This document shows, piece after piece, positions 8,441 through 16,316 of a DNA stretch of 64,000 nt. The notes under the pieces are model-generated. The model saw only the letters and a program-made list of their open reading frames with translations. It was not told where the DNA came from and ran no database searches. The stretch's first letter is position 1. Every line of letters begins with the position of its first letter. The position numbers and the translations under genes are program-made. Source of the DNA: Streptomyces albus subsp. albus (GTDB lineage Bacteria; Actinomycetota; Actinomycetes; Streptomycetales; Streptomycetaceae). Location: positions 62,001-126,000 of the forward strand of contig NZ_JODR01000004.1 in NCBI RefSeq assembly GCF_000725885.1, given 5' to 3'.

Positions 8441-9048
8441 CTGCCCGCCCCCCTGACGAGCTGGCAGCGGGCGCAGTAGCGGGCCTGCGGCACGATCATC
8501 AGCCGTTCCCGGGCGATGGGCCGCCCACACAGGTGGCACCGTCCGTACCGGCCCTGGTCCATGCGTTCCAGCGCGGCTTCCACGTCGGCCAGGACCATGC
8601 GGGCGCAGGCGGCGAGCTGGGCGCTGACCTCGGCCTGTGGGCTGACGCCGGCGTACTCGCCGGACCCGGCATGCTCGCCGGACCCAGCATGCTCGCCGAA
8701 CCCGGCCCGCGCACCGGCTCCGGCCTGGGCGTCGGCTCCGGCCCGCGCGTCGGTCCGGGAGCGTCCGCCGGCCCCGGCGCGTGCGCCGCCCGGGGCATCG
8801 GCCGCCTCGGCCGCAACGGCACCAGCCGCGCCAGCCGCGTCGGCCGCGTCGGCCACAACAGCACCAGTCGCACCGGCCGCGTCGGCCACAACGGCACGAG
8901 CCGCACCAGCCGCACCGGCGGTCAGGGCCGGCTGTGCCAGTTGTTCGCGGCGGAAGAGCCGTTGCTCGTTCAGGTTTTCACGGAGCGCGGCGAGGTCTTC
9001 CGGGGACAGTCGGGTCCCGCTCTCACCGGTGGTCCGGGTGTTCACCAC
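8437..9048 (-). CDS. TraR/DksA zinc-finger protein with Ala/Gly-rich insert
   Basis: A 203-residue protein. The C-terminal zinc finger is CHLCGRPI ... RYCARCQ (residues about 170-195), as in DksA/TraR proteins that bind the RNA polymerase secondary channel. The N-terminal helix (about 15-38) and the segment before the finger match the coiled-coil arms. Between them lies about 90 residues of Ala/Gly/Asp-rich low complexity, including a near-exact GSGEHAG repeat encoded by 18-bp tandem units around 8650-8705. GTG start with GAGGGG just upstream. Leads the operon with the MreB-like gene. The DksA acidic tip is not evident, so classic stringent-response activity is doubtful. Confidence 0.85.
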   Translation of the reverse strand: MVNTRTTGESGTRLSPEDLAALRENLNEQRLFRREQLAQPALTAGAAGAARAVVADAAGATGAVVADAADAAGAAGAVAAEAADAPGGARAGAGGRSRTDARAGADAQAGAGARAGFGEHAGSGEHAGSGEYAGVSPQAEVSAQLAACARMVLADVEAALERMDQGRYGRCHLCGRPIARERLMIVPQARYCARCQLVRGAGR

Positions 9049-9103
9049 GTCACCCCTCGGGGCAGGGCAGGGTTGCTCGGGTCCGCTGGCGGCGCCGGCG
9101 CCG

Positions 9104-9454
9104 TCAGCCGGCGCGGCGCTGGCAGGCGACGCAGAACCGTACGTAGGGCAGGATCTCCAGGCGTTCGGCCGGGATGGGCTTGGCGCAGGACATGCAGGTC
9201 CCGTAGCTGCCGTCCTGGACGCGGCCGAACGCGGCGTCGATCTCGCCGAGGACCCGCTCCAGCGCCTCCCGCTGCGCGGCTTTGAGGTGCTCGTCGGTCT
9301 CGGGGCCGGCTTCGTCGAGGGCCCGCAGCTGGGTGAGCCGGGAGCCGCGTTCGTGTTCGAGGCGCTGGCGGGCCTCGTGCGCGGTCAGCCGCGCGGCGGC
9401 CACGGGCGGTGCGACGTCGGAGGACGTCGCGGTGTCGGAGGACTCGAAGGACAT
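9104..9454 (-). CDS. TraR/DksA family zinc-finger protein
   Basis: A 116-residue DksA/TraR-type protein: coiled coil (about 22-70, ARLTAHEARQRLEHERGS onward) and C-terminal zinc finger CMSCAKPI ... FCVACQ (about 90-112). Length is normal for the small actinobacterial family. The ATG at 9454 follows GTGAGGGC. A tandem paralogue of the next gene (8437-9048), which has the same fold plus a long insert; the 55-nt gap suggests co-transcription. Likely modulates RNA polymerase, but no function is assigned in Streptomyces to my knowledge. Confidence 0.85.
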   Translation of the reverse strand: MSFESSDTATSSDVAPPVAAARLTAHEARQRLEHERGSRLTQLRALDEAGPETDEHLKAAQREALERVLGEIDAAFGRVQDGSYGTCMSCAKPIPAERLEILPYVRFCVACQRRAG

Positions 9455-9709
9455 GCCCTCACCGTGGCCGAAGCGGGCGGGAAAGCCCATGGGCCCTGGC
9501 ACCCATCTTGGCGGGGGCGCGGTACCCATCCGGGCGCGGCCACCCGGCCGCAGCGGTGCGGCCCATGTCCCCGCCGCGGCACCGTCGTCGCAGGCCCGCG
9601 CGGGTGCGTGCCCGGTACCGACGGCGCGGGCCGGACCGCCTGCCGCTGCCCGGACCGCGACGGCGGTGGCCGATAGTAGGGGCGTACGGATGAAGGAGGC
9701 GCGACACCG

Positions 9710-10672
9710 GTGTCCCTGTTCTGGCGGATCTTCGGGCTCAACGCCGTGGTGCTCGGCACCGCCACGGCGCTGCTGCTGTGGGCTCCGGTGACCGTCTCCG
9801 TGCCGGTGGTGCTGACCGAGGCGGTCATCCTGGTCGGGGGGCTGGCGGTGATGCTGGTCGCGAACGCGGCGCTGCTGCGGATCGGTCTGGCCCCGCTGGA
9901 GCGGCTCACCCGGCTGATGGCCACCGTCGATCTGCTGCGCCCCGGCCAGCGGCTGCCCGTGGACGGGCACGGCGGTGTCGCCGAGCTGATCCGCGCGTTC
10001 AACGCCATGCTGGAGCGGCTGGAGACCGAACGGGCCACCAGCAGTGCCCGCGCCCTGCTCGCCCAGGAGGCCGAGCGGCGCCGGATCGCCCAGGAACTCC
10101 ACGACGAGGTGGGGCAGAGCATGACCGCCGTGCTGCTGGAGCTCAAACGCGCCGCCGACCGGGCCGAGGAGCCGCTCAAGGGCGAGTTGCAGCAGGCGCA
10201 GGAGACCACCCGCGAGAGCCTGGAGGAGGTCCGCAGGGTGGCCCGGCGGCTGCGCCCCGGTGTACTGGAGGACCTGGGGCTCATCAGTGCCCTGACCTCG
10301 TTGGCGACCGATTTCGCCACCCATACGGGGCTGGACGTCCGCCGTCGCCTCTCGCCCCGGCTGCCGCCCCTGGAGCAGGAGACGGAGCTGGTGCTCTACC
10401 GCATCGCCCAGGAGGGGCTCACCAACGTGGCCCGGCACGCCGAGGCCGACCGTGTGGAGCTGAGCCTGTGGCCGGCGGACGACACGGTGGTGCTGACCGT
10501 CACGGACGACGGACGCGGCCCGGGCCTGGCCAAGGAGGGCGCCGGTATCCGCGGCATGCGGGAGCGGGCCCTGCTGATCGGTGCCGATCTGGACATCTCC
10601 CCCGCCCCGCAGGCCGGCACCGAGATCCGGCTGACCGTTCCCGTCTCCCGGAAGCGTCCCGAACATGACTGA
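9710..10672 (+). CDS. NarL-type sensor histidine kinase
   Basis: A 320-residue membrane histidine kinase. Two N-terminal membrane segments (about 8-25 and 33-55) have almost no extracellular loop, followed by a HAMP-like linker. The HisKA_3 box ERRRIAQELHDEVGQ gives phospho-acceptor His131, followed by HATPase_c with the N-box QEGLTNVARHA and G-box DDGRGPGL. GTG start with GAAGGAGGC upstream. The last 8 nt overlap the response regulator gene. The short sensor suggests a membrane-embedded signal or a partner protein. Confidence 0.92.
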   Translation: MSLFWRIFGLNAVVLGTATALLLWAPVTVSVPVVLTEAVILVGGLAVMLVANAALLRIGLAPLERLTRLMATVDLLRPGQRLPVDGHGGVAELIRAFNAMLERLETERATSSARALLAQEAERRRIAQELHDEVGQSMTAVLLELKRAADRAEEPLKGELQQAQETTRESLEEVRRVARRLRPGVLEDLGLISALTSLATDFATHTGLDVRRRLSPRLPPLEQETELVLYRIAQEGLTNVARHAEADRVELSLWPADDTVVLTVTDDGRGPGLAKEGAGIRGMRERALLIGADLDISPAPQAGTEIRLTVPVSRKRPEHD

Positions 10673-11321
10673 CACCCCCATCCGCATCCTGCTGGCCGAC
10701 GACCACGCCCTGGTGCGCCGCGGTGTGCGGCTCATCCTGGACGGCGAGCCCGATCTCCAGGTCGTCGCAGAGGCGGGCGAGGGCGCGGAGGCCGTCGCGC
10801 TGGCCCGCACCCACGAGATCGACCTGGCGGTGCTGGACGTGGCCATGCCGCGGATGACGGGGCTCCAGGCGGCGCGTGAACTCTCGGCGCTCAAGCCGCA
10901 GGTGCGCATCCTGATGCTGTCGATGCACGACAACGAGCAGTATTTTTTCCAGGCGTTGAAGTCGGGGGCGTCCGGTTACGTCCTCAAGTCCGTCGCCGAC
11001 CGGGATCTGGTGGCCGCCTGCCGGGCCGCGATGCGGGACGAGCCGTTCGTCTACCCCGGCGCGGTCACGGCCCTCATCCGCAACTATCTGGACCGGGTGC
11101 GGCACGGCGACGAGGTGCCCGACCAGGTGCTGACGGCCCGTGAGGAGGAGGTCCTCAAACTGGTCGCCGAGGGACACTCCTCCAAGGAGATCGCCGACAT
11201 CCTCGTCATCAGCGTCAAGACTGTGCAGCGGCACCGGGCCAATCTGCTGCACAAGCTGGGGCTGCGGGACCGGCTGGAGCTGACCCGGTACGCCATCCGG
11301 GCCGGGCTCATCGAGCCCTGA
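10665..11321 (+). CDS. NarL/FixJ response regulator
   Basis: A 218-residue regulator: receiver domain with acidic pair ADDH (11-14), phospho-acceptor Asp58 in LDVAMP and conserved Lys in SGYVLK (about 106), then a C-terminal LuxR-type HTH (about 150-215, LTAREEEVLKLVAEGHSSKEIA). It overlaps the kinase gene and forms its cognate pair. Targets are unknown; the adjacent small membrane protein and SecDF on the same strand are natural candidates. Confidence 0.93.
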   Translation: MTDTPIRILLADDHALVRRGVRLILDGEPDLQVVAEAGEGAEAVALARTHEIDLAVLDVAMPRMTGLQAARELSALKPQVRILMLSMHDNEQYFFQALKSGASGYVLKSVADRDLVAACRAAMRDEPFVYPGAVTALIRNYLDRVRHGDEVPDQVLTAREEEVLKLVAEGHSSKEIADILVISVKTVQRHRANLLHKLGLRDRLELTRYAIRAGLIEP

Positions 11322-11398
11322 CCGTTCGTTGGCAGGCCGTCGGCACATCACGCCGGGACCGTCGGCACATCGCACCGAGATCCGGAGAGGGGGCGGGA

Positions 11399-11809
11399 AT
11401 GGCTCCGCCGTCGTACACCGCCCCGCGCCGGGGCCGGCCGCACCCGGCCGCGGCTCTCCTCGTCCTGTTCGCCGCGCTGGTGGCGTTCTTCGCCGGCGCG
11501 GCACCCGACGAGACGCCGACGGCCGTCACCGGGGCGCCGGCCGCCGCGACGGTCGCGGCGCACGGTGACGACGCGCCACAGGCCGACGACGGCCGGCTGA
11601 CCGCACATCTCGCGGTCGCCCGAACGCACTCCGAGACCGCCGGCAAACGGCTGGGGTCGCCCCCGTTGCCGGCCGGCGCTGCGCAGGCCGCGCTGCTTCC
11701 GCGGCCCGGCGCGGGTGACGCGCCGCCGGCCGGGGCGCCGCGGGCGGCGTCCGCCGAGCATGCCGCCGCCCACCACGGGCGGGGTCCGCCACCGCCTCCG
11801 AGCAGCTGA
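11399..11809 (+). CDS. Small hypothetical membrane-anchored protein
   Basis: 136 residues, family not recognised. One hydrophobic helix (about 17-36, AALLVLFAALVAFFAG) follows a basic N-terminus and precedes an Ala/Pro/His-rich tail ending in PPPPPSS. GGAGAGGGGGCGGGA precedes the ATG. It looks like a signal-anchored or secreted low-complexity protein. Located between a two-component system and secDF on the same strand, it could be a target of either. A 30-nt pure C/T tract follows its stop. Confidence 0.55.
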   Translation: MAPPSYTAPRRGRPHPAAALLVLFAALVAFFAGAAPDETPTAVTGAPAAATVAAHGDDAPQADDGRLTAHLAVARTHSETAGKRLGSPPLPAGAAQAALLPRPGAGDAPPAGAPRAASAEHAAAHHGRGPPPPPSS

Positions 11810-11900
11810 CTTCCCTTTTCTTCTCTTCTTTTCCCCTTCCGCTGCCCCGCCGCGGCACGCCCTGCCGCGGCCCGCTGCGGTATGCCTGCTTGGAGGCTCC

Positions 11901-14414
11901 GTGACGCGTTCATCGCGTTCCCCGGCATCCCCGTCCCCACGTTCCTCCCGACCCCCGCGTTCCTCGCGTGCCTCGCGGGTGCGGGCGCTGGTGGCCCTGG
12001 CCACCGTGGCGCTGTCGGTGTTCATCACTTTGACCACACCGGTCCGTCTCGGGCTCGATCTGCGGGGCGGTACGCAGATCGTGCTGGAGACCCGGTCCAC
12101 GTCCACGACCAAGGCCGACGGCGCCGCCACCGACCGCACCGTCGAGGTGCTGCGCGGTCGTATCGACGCCCTCGGCGTGGCCGAACCGACCATCAACCGG
12201 TCCGGCGACAACCGGATCATCGTCGAGCTGCCCGGCGTGCAGGACCCGAAGGAGGCGGCCGAGGTCCTGGGCCGCACCGCGCAGCTCACCTTCCACAAGG
12301 TGCTCGGCCCCGCCGGTCCCGACACGGAGAAGGACACCGGCAAGGGCTCCGCCGAGAACGGCACCAAGGGCTCAACCAAGGACGACTCCGCCGAGGAGGG
12401 TTCCGGAAGGGACGACTCCGCCAAGGACGGTTCCGATGACGGCTCCAAGGAGAAACCCGGCAAGGACGGCACAAAGGACAGCGCCAACGACGGGCCGGAC
12501 AAGGAGCGGGTGCTCAAGGACGAGTCGGGCGACCGGCTGCGGCTGGCCCCCGCCTCGCTGACCGGCAACGACGTCAAGGGCGCCGACGCCCGGCTGGACC
12601 AGCAGCGCGGCTCCGGCTGGCACGTGACCGTCGACTTCAAGAAGGGCGGCAGCTCCGGCTGGGCGAAGCTGACCGGCGAGGCGGCCTGCCGGCCCCCGGG
12701 CGATCCGGCCCGGCGGGTGGCGATCGTCCTCGACGACAAGATCATCTCCTCGCCGCAGATCGATCCGTCGGTCGCCTGCCGTACCGGCATCACCGGCGGC
12801 TCCACCGAGATCACCGGCCGGTTCAGCGACGCCGAGGCCCGCGAACTGTCCCTGCTCATCAACGGCGGCGCCCTGCCCGTGCCGGTCGAGACCGTCGAAC
12901 AGCGCACGGTCGGCCCCACCCTGGGTGCCGAGGCCATCGAGGCCAGCGCCTGGGCCGCCGTCATCGGCACGGGCCTGACCGCGCTGTTCGTCCTCGTCGT
13001 CTACCGGCTGATGGGCGCCCTCGCCGTGGTCGCGCTGGGCTGCTACGGGCTGCTGTCCTACGCGGCGCTGGCCGCGCTCGGCGCCACCTTGACCCTGCCG
13101 GGGCTGGCCGGGTTCGTACTGGCCATCGGGATGGCCGTGGACGCCAACGTGCTCGTCTTCGAACGGGCCCGGGAGGAGTACGCCAAACAGCAGCGGGCCA
13201 GCGCCCGGGTGTCCCTGGTCGCCGGGTTCCGCAACGCCCTGAGCGCCATCGCCGACTCCAACATCACCACGCTCATCGCCGCCGGCCTGCTGTTCTTCCT
13301 GGCCTCCGGGCCGGTACGGGGCTTCGGCGTCACCCTGGGCATCGGCGTGCTGGCCTCCATGGTCAGCGCCCTGGTCATCACCCGCGTACTGGCCGAGTAC
13401 GCCGCGGCCCGCCGCTTCGTACGACGGCGGCCCCACATCTCCGGCATCGCGGGCATCGGTGTGGTGCGCGAGCGGCTGCTGCGCCGCGACCCGCAGTTGA
13501 TGCGCCGGCCGCGGCGGTGGCTGGCCGGCTCCCTCGTCGCCCTCGTCCTGGCCGGTTCGGGCCTGTTCGTGCGCGGCCTCGACTTCGGTGTCGAGTTCAC
13601 CGGCGGCCGTCTCATCGAGTACACCACCACCGAGAGCGTCGACCCGGAGAAGGCCCGCGCCGCCCTCGCCGACGCCGGCTTCCCCCGTGCGGTCGTCCAG
13701 TCCTCCGGCGACGGCGGACTGACGGTGCGCACGGACCGGCTGACCGACTCCGAGGAGACCAAGGTCACCCGCACGGTGGACGACGTGGCCGGCGGGGCGG
13801 AGAAACTCCGGGACGAGGTGGTCGGGCCCAGCCTCGGCGAAGAGCTGCGACGCGGCGCGCTCATCGCCCTCGGCGTGGCGCTGGGCACCCAGCTGCTCTA
13901 TCTGGCCGCGCGGTTCCGCTGGGTACTGGGAACGGCCGCGGTGGTGGCGATGATCCACGACGTGATCATCCTCGTGGGGGTCTTCGCCTGGCTGGGCAAA
14001 CCGATCGACGGGGTGTTCCTGGCCGCGCTGCTGACCGTCATCGGCTACTCCGTCAACGACTCCATCGTCGTCTTCGACCGGGTGCGGGAACTGGTGGGGC
14101 GGCACCGCGGCACACCGCTGCCGCAGCTCGCCAACCAGGCGATCCTCCAGACCGTGCCGCGCACCGTCAACACGGGCCTGGGGGCGGTCTTCATCCTTGC
14201 GGCGCTGGCGCTGCTGGGCGGCGACTCCCTCACGGACTTCGCCCTCGCCCTGCTCATCGGTCTGCTGGTGGGCACCTACTCGTCGGTGTTCACCGCCACA
14301 CCGCTGGCCCTGGAACTCGACGGCAGGCAGCGCCCGGCGGGCGGCGGCGGCACCGTGCCCGCGCGCCGGCGCCCGGCGGCCCGGGTCCCCGTCACGGGCG
14401 ACCGTCGCGGGTGA
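11901..14414 (+). CDS. secDF: SecDF fusion, protein export accessory subunit
   Basis: An 837-residue fusion of SecD and SecF that supports proton-driven late steps of Sec export. SecD part: first membrane helix about 29-46, LGLDLRGGTQIVLE, the periplasmic domain, then five helices around ETVEQRTVGPTLG and VDANVLVFERAREE. SecF part from about 530: GLDFGVEFTGGRLIEY and SVNDSIVVFDRVRE. An unusual Lys/Asp/Gly/Ser-rich linker (about 131-192) is inserted in the SecD periplasmic domain. GTG start with GGAGG 6 bases upstream. Streptomyces usually carry a separate secD/secF pair near ruvB, so this is probably the second, paralogous system. Confidence 0.93.
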   Translation: MTRSSRSPASPSPRSSRPPRSSRASRVRALVALATVALSVFITLTTPVRLGLDLRGGTQIVLETRSTSTTKADGAATDRTVEVLRGRIDALGVAEPTINRSGDNRIIVELPGVQDPKEAAEVLGRTAQLTFHKVLGPAGPDTEKDTGKGSAENGTKGSTKDDSAEEGSGRDDSAKDGSDDGSKEKPGKDGTKDSANDGPDKERVLKDESGDRLRLAPASLTGNDVKGADARLDQQRGSGWHVTVDFKKGGSSGWAKLTGEAACRPPGDPARRVAIVLDDKIISSPQIDPSVACRTGITGGSTEITGRFSDAEARELSLLINGGALPVPVETVEQRTVGPTLGAEAIEASAWAAVIGTGLTALFVLVVYRLMGALAVVALGCYGLLSYAALAALGATLTLPGLAGFVLAIGMAVDANVLVFERAREEYAKQQRASARVSLVAGFRNALSAIADSNITTLIAAGLLFFLASGPVRGFGVTLGIGVLASMVSALVITRVLAEYAAARRFVRRRPHISGIAGIGVVRERLLRRDPQLMRRPRRWLAGSLVALVLAGSGLFVRGLDFGVEFTGGRLIEYTTTESVDPEKARAALADAGFPRAVVQSSGDGGLTVRTDRLTDSEETKVTRTVDDVAGGAEKLRDEVVGPSLGEELRRGALIALGVALGTQLLYLAARFRWVLGTAAVVAMIHDVIILVGVFAWLGKPIDGVFLAALLTVIGYSVNDSIVVFDRVRELVGRHRGTPLPQLANQAILQTVPRTVNTGLGAVFILAALALLGGDSLTDFALALLIGLLVGTYSSVFTATPLALELDGRQRPAGGGGTVPARRRPAARVPVTGDRRG

Positions 14415-14430
14415 GGGCACCCGTCCGAGC

Positions 14431-14456
14431 GGCCCCGCCGCGCTGTCGGCGGGGCC
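14431..14456 (+). terminator. Terminator hairpin downstream of secDF
   Basis: A perfect 10-bp stem GGCCCCGCCG / CGGCGGGGCC with a CGCTGT loop, starting 17 nt after the secDF stop and followed only by TTCC. The weak T tract is normal for actinomycetes. Confidence 0.7.
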
Positions 14457-14695
14457 TTCCGTCCACACGCAGCCAGCATGGTGGTTACGGACGGAACGAG
14501 TCTGGCACCGCCCACTGACACCGGCCCCCGCCCGCCCGGCAAGCCGGCGGGGGCCGCCGCGCCCCGAGGCCCGGCCCCTGGTACCCCCTCCCGCACCGGG
14601 CGCGGCCCCCGCCGTGCGGCCCGGCGAACGGGCCGGCGCCGGACCGGCCGGCAGCCCAGCGGCGGCGGCCCGGCGGACGGACCGGCGGGCGGCCG

Positions 14696-15670
14696 TCAGT
14701 CGGTGTCGTGTGCGAGGCGGTACAGGTCCGCCCACTGTCCGGCTGTCAGGGACTTCGGCAGGGCGGCCGGGCGCAGGCCCTGCTGCCGCAGCCAGCGAGC
14801 GGCCCGCTGCCGGGACAGACCCCGGACGGCGAGGGGAAGGGTCTCGGCCAGGCCCCGGCCCCGGCCGGTGAAGACCCGGTGCACGAGGTCCTGGTACCGC
14901 TGACGGTGCGCGGGTGCCAGCAGGGGCTCGGTGCGGCGGGTGACCGTCAGCAGACCGCCGTCCACCCCCGGGCGGGGCCGGAAGGCCGTCGCCGGTACCC
15001 GTCCGGCAAGCCGGAAGTCGTACCAGGGCCACCACTGGGCGGTCATCATCGTGGCGCCGCCCACCCCCGCGCGGCGGCGGGCGACCTCCCACTGGACGAG
15101 CAGTACGGCGTCCGTCCAGCCGGTGCCGTGCAGGATGCGGCGGAGCATCGCGGTGGTGCGGTGGAAGGGGAGGTTGCCGCAGAGCACATACGGACCGGCC
15201 GGGGCCTTCCAGCGCAGGAAGTCGGCGCGGAGGACGGTGGTGGAGGCGGCCGTACGGCGGTCGAGCCGCTCGGCGGTGCGGGCGTCCACCTCCAGCACGG
15301 TGAGCGGCCGGCCGAGCCTCTCCAGGGGCAGGGTGAGGGCGCCGTCGCCGCCGCCGATCTCGACCACGGCTCCGCGGGTGCGGGCCACGAGGGAGACGAA
15401 GGTGCGGATCGTCGCCGGGTCGGTGAGGAAGTTCTGGCCCAGTTCGTGCCGCCCTCCCCATGCGCCGCCGGGCGGCGTGCCAATGGCGTTCCGGCCGCGC
15501 TCGGCGTCCCTTCCGCCGGGCCGGCCGCCTGGCCGGTCGCCGGGGCCGGCGCCCCTCCGGCGCGGTGTGCGGGGCGTGCCGGGGCCGTGGGCCCCGCCGC
15601 GGGCGGGCTCGTCGGGGTGGGAGGTGCGAGGGGTGGAGTGGTCGCGGTGGGTGTGGGTGTGCCTGGGCAC
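14696..15670 (-). CDS. erm: Erm-type 23S rRNA (adenine-N6) methyltransferase
   Basis: A 324-residue Erm/KsgA-family methyltransferase; Erm enzymes methylate A2058 (E. coli numbering) and give macrolide-lincosamide-streptogramin B resistance. Visible: HELGQNFLTDP at the start of the domain (about 78), SAM motif I VVEIGGGDGALT, the acidic motif II LEVDA, and the catalytic NLPF motif in CGNLPFHRTT. The N-terminal 75 residues are Arg/Gly/Pro-rich and disordered, common in producer-type Erm proteins. The GTG at 15670 is chosen over the GTG at 15730 because GGAGAG lies 6 bases upstream. No macrolide cluster is seen, so this is a standalone resistance gene, apparently controlled by a leader peptide. 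Confidence 0.87.
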   Translation of the reverse strand: MPRHTHTHRDHSTPRTSHPDEPARGGAHGPGTPRTPRRRGAGPGDRPGGRPGGRDAERGRNAIGTPPGGAWGGRHELGQNFLTDPATIRTFVSLVARTRGAVVEIGGGDGALTLPLERLGRPLTVLEVDARTAERLDRRTAASTTVLRADFLRWKAPAGPYVLCGNLPFHRTTAMLRRILHGTGWTDAVLLVQWEVARRRAGVGGATMMTAQWWPWYDFRLAGRVPATAFRPRPGVDGGLLTVTRRTEPLLAPAHRQRYQDLVHRVFTGRGRGLAETLPLAVRGLSRQRAARWLRQQGLRPAALPKSLTAGQWADLYRLAHDTD

Positions 15671-15694
15671 GGGCTCTCCGCTGCTTCGTGGGGA

Positions 15695-15779
15695 GCCGGG
15701 CAGCACAAGGGGACCGCCCGGCGTGGACACGCTGGGGCGGCGGTTTTCCGTGGAGGAGGGCCGCCGCTAGGGGCGGCGG
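15695..15779 (-). promoter_or_regulatory. Candidate attenuator of erm
   Basis: Read on the minus strand. Segment 1 CCGCCGC (15779-15773) lies in the last leader codons. Segment 2 GCGGCGG (15767-15761) follows the stop and pairs perfectly with segment 1 (loop CCCTA). Segment 3 CCGCCGC (15743-15737) can pair with segment 2 instead. A further 7-bp hairpin GCCGGGC/GCCCGGC spans 15722-15695 just ahead of the erm SD at 15679-15674. A ribosome held on the leader would cover segment 1 and favour 2:3. Whether the output is transcriptional or translational is not clear; there is no U tract. Confidence 0.6.
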
Positions 15780-15844
15780 AGCCGCGTGAACGCGGCGCAG
15801 GCGGCGCAGGCGCAGCACGCGCAGGCGCAACAGCAGGCGGACAT
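15767..15844 (-). CDS. Leader peptide upstream of erm (25 aa)
   Basis: A leaderless 25-codon frame ATG...TAG encoding a peptide with 8 Cys and 8 Ala in residues 3-18, then FTRLRRP. The C-terminal RLR matches the R/K-x-R/K class of macrolide-dependent stalling motifs known from the ErmDL-type leaders. The start is supported by TACAGT ending 8 nt before the ATG and TTGGTG 18 bp further upstream, the usual geometry of leaderless actinomycete genes. The stop lies between the two arms of an attenuator-like hairpin. The same frame is open further upstream (to 15973), but no promoter or SD supports that longer product. Confidence 0.55.
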   Translation of the reverse strand: MSACCCACACCACAACAAFTRLRRP

Positions 15845-15851
15845 GGGGCGC

Positions 15852-15881
15852 ACTGTAGGCGCGGGGTACGGGGCGCACCAA
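15852..15881 (-). promoter_or_regulatory. Leaderless promoter of the erm leader
   Basis: Minus strand: -35 TTGGTG (15881-15876), 18-bp spacer, -10 TACAGT (15857-15852), then 7 nt to the leader ATG at 15844. This predicts transcription starting at or next to the ATG. Confidence 0.6.
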
Positions 15882-16014
15882 CCGGTTTTCGGGCCTGCTG
15901 CGCCCGGCGGCCGGCGGGGGGCGGCCGGGTGCGTGCCGTGGGCCGAGGTTGCAGGCTGGAAGTATGACCCCACCCATAGTCGTGCACCCTCCGTCCCCCG
16001 CGGGAGGGCGGAGA

Positions 16015-16185
16015 GTGACCGCTCACACGGAAAGCCTCGGGGTCGCCCACCGCCCCGAGGACGTCATCGAGTTCCTGCGCCGGGCGGGTCTCGACCCCGC
16101 CGAGATCCAGCTCGACGACCCCTGTCTGATCGAGTGGCGGGGCGGCGGGCCCGAGGTGTGGGACCTGCCGGCGACGGGCACGTAG
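16015..16185 (+). CDS. Small hypothetical protein
   Basis: 56 residues, family not recognised: VTAHTESLGVAHRPEDVIEF then LRRAGLDPAEIQLDDP. The HRPEDVIEFLRRAGL segment looks like an amphipathic helix and the C-terminus is acidic and Trp-containing. Composition is non-repetitive and gene-like. The GTG at 16015 has GGAGGG 6 bases upstream; an ATG at 15964 would add 17 Pro-rich residues. It stands between the divergent erm leader and the radical SAM gene. Confidence 0.55.
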   Translation: MTAHTESLGVAHRPEDVIEFLRRAGLDPAEIQLDDPCLIEWRGGGPEVWDLPATGT

Positions 16186-16316
16186 CGCGCGGCGGCGGGC
16201 GGCGGCTCCGGGCGGCCGGGCGTACCAACCAAGAGGGCAGGTGTGCGGCCGATTCGGACGCGGGAGTACCGTCGGGTGAGCCCCCCCGGGCCGTGAAGTG
16301 AGGAGCCTGATCGCAC

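Noticed and set aside
9455..10933. N-terminal 490 residues of a 609-aa minus ORF over the two-component system
   Set aside because: Antisense of the kinase and regulator; the DksA-like protein starts at 9454.
15845..15973. Longer 68-aa version of the erm leader peptide
   Set aside because: No SD or promoter supports the upstream start at 15973, and it would run through the promoter elements for the 25-aa form.
12372..15977. A 1201-aa minus-strand ORF opposite secDF and across erm
   Set aside because: Composition is Arg/Gly/Pro shadow of the real coding strand; secDF and erm are well supported in other frames.
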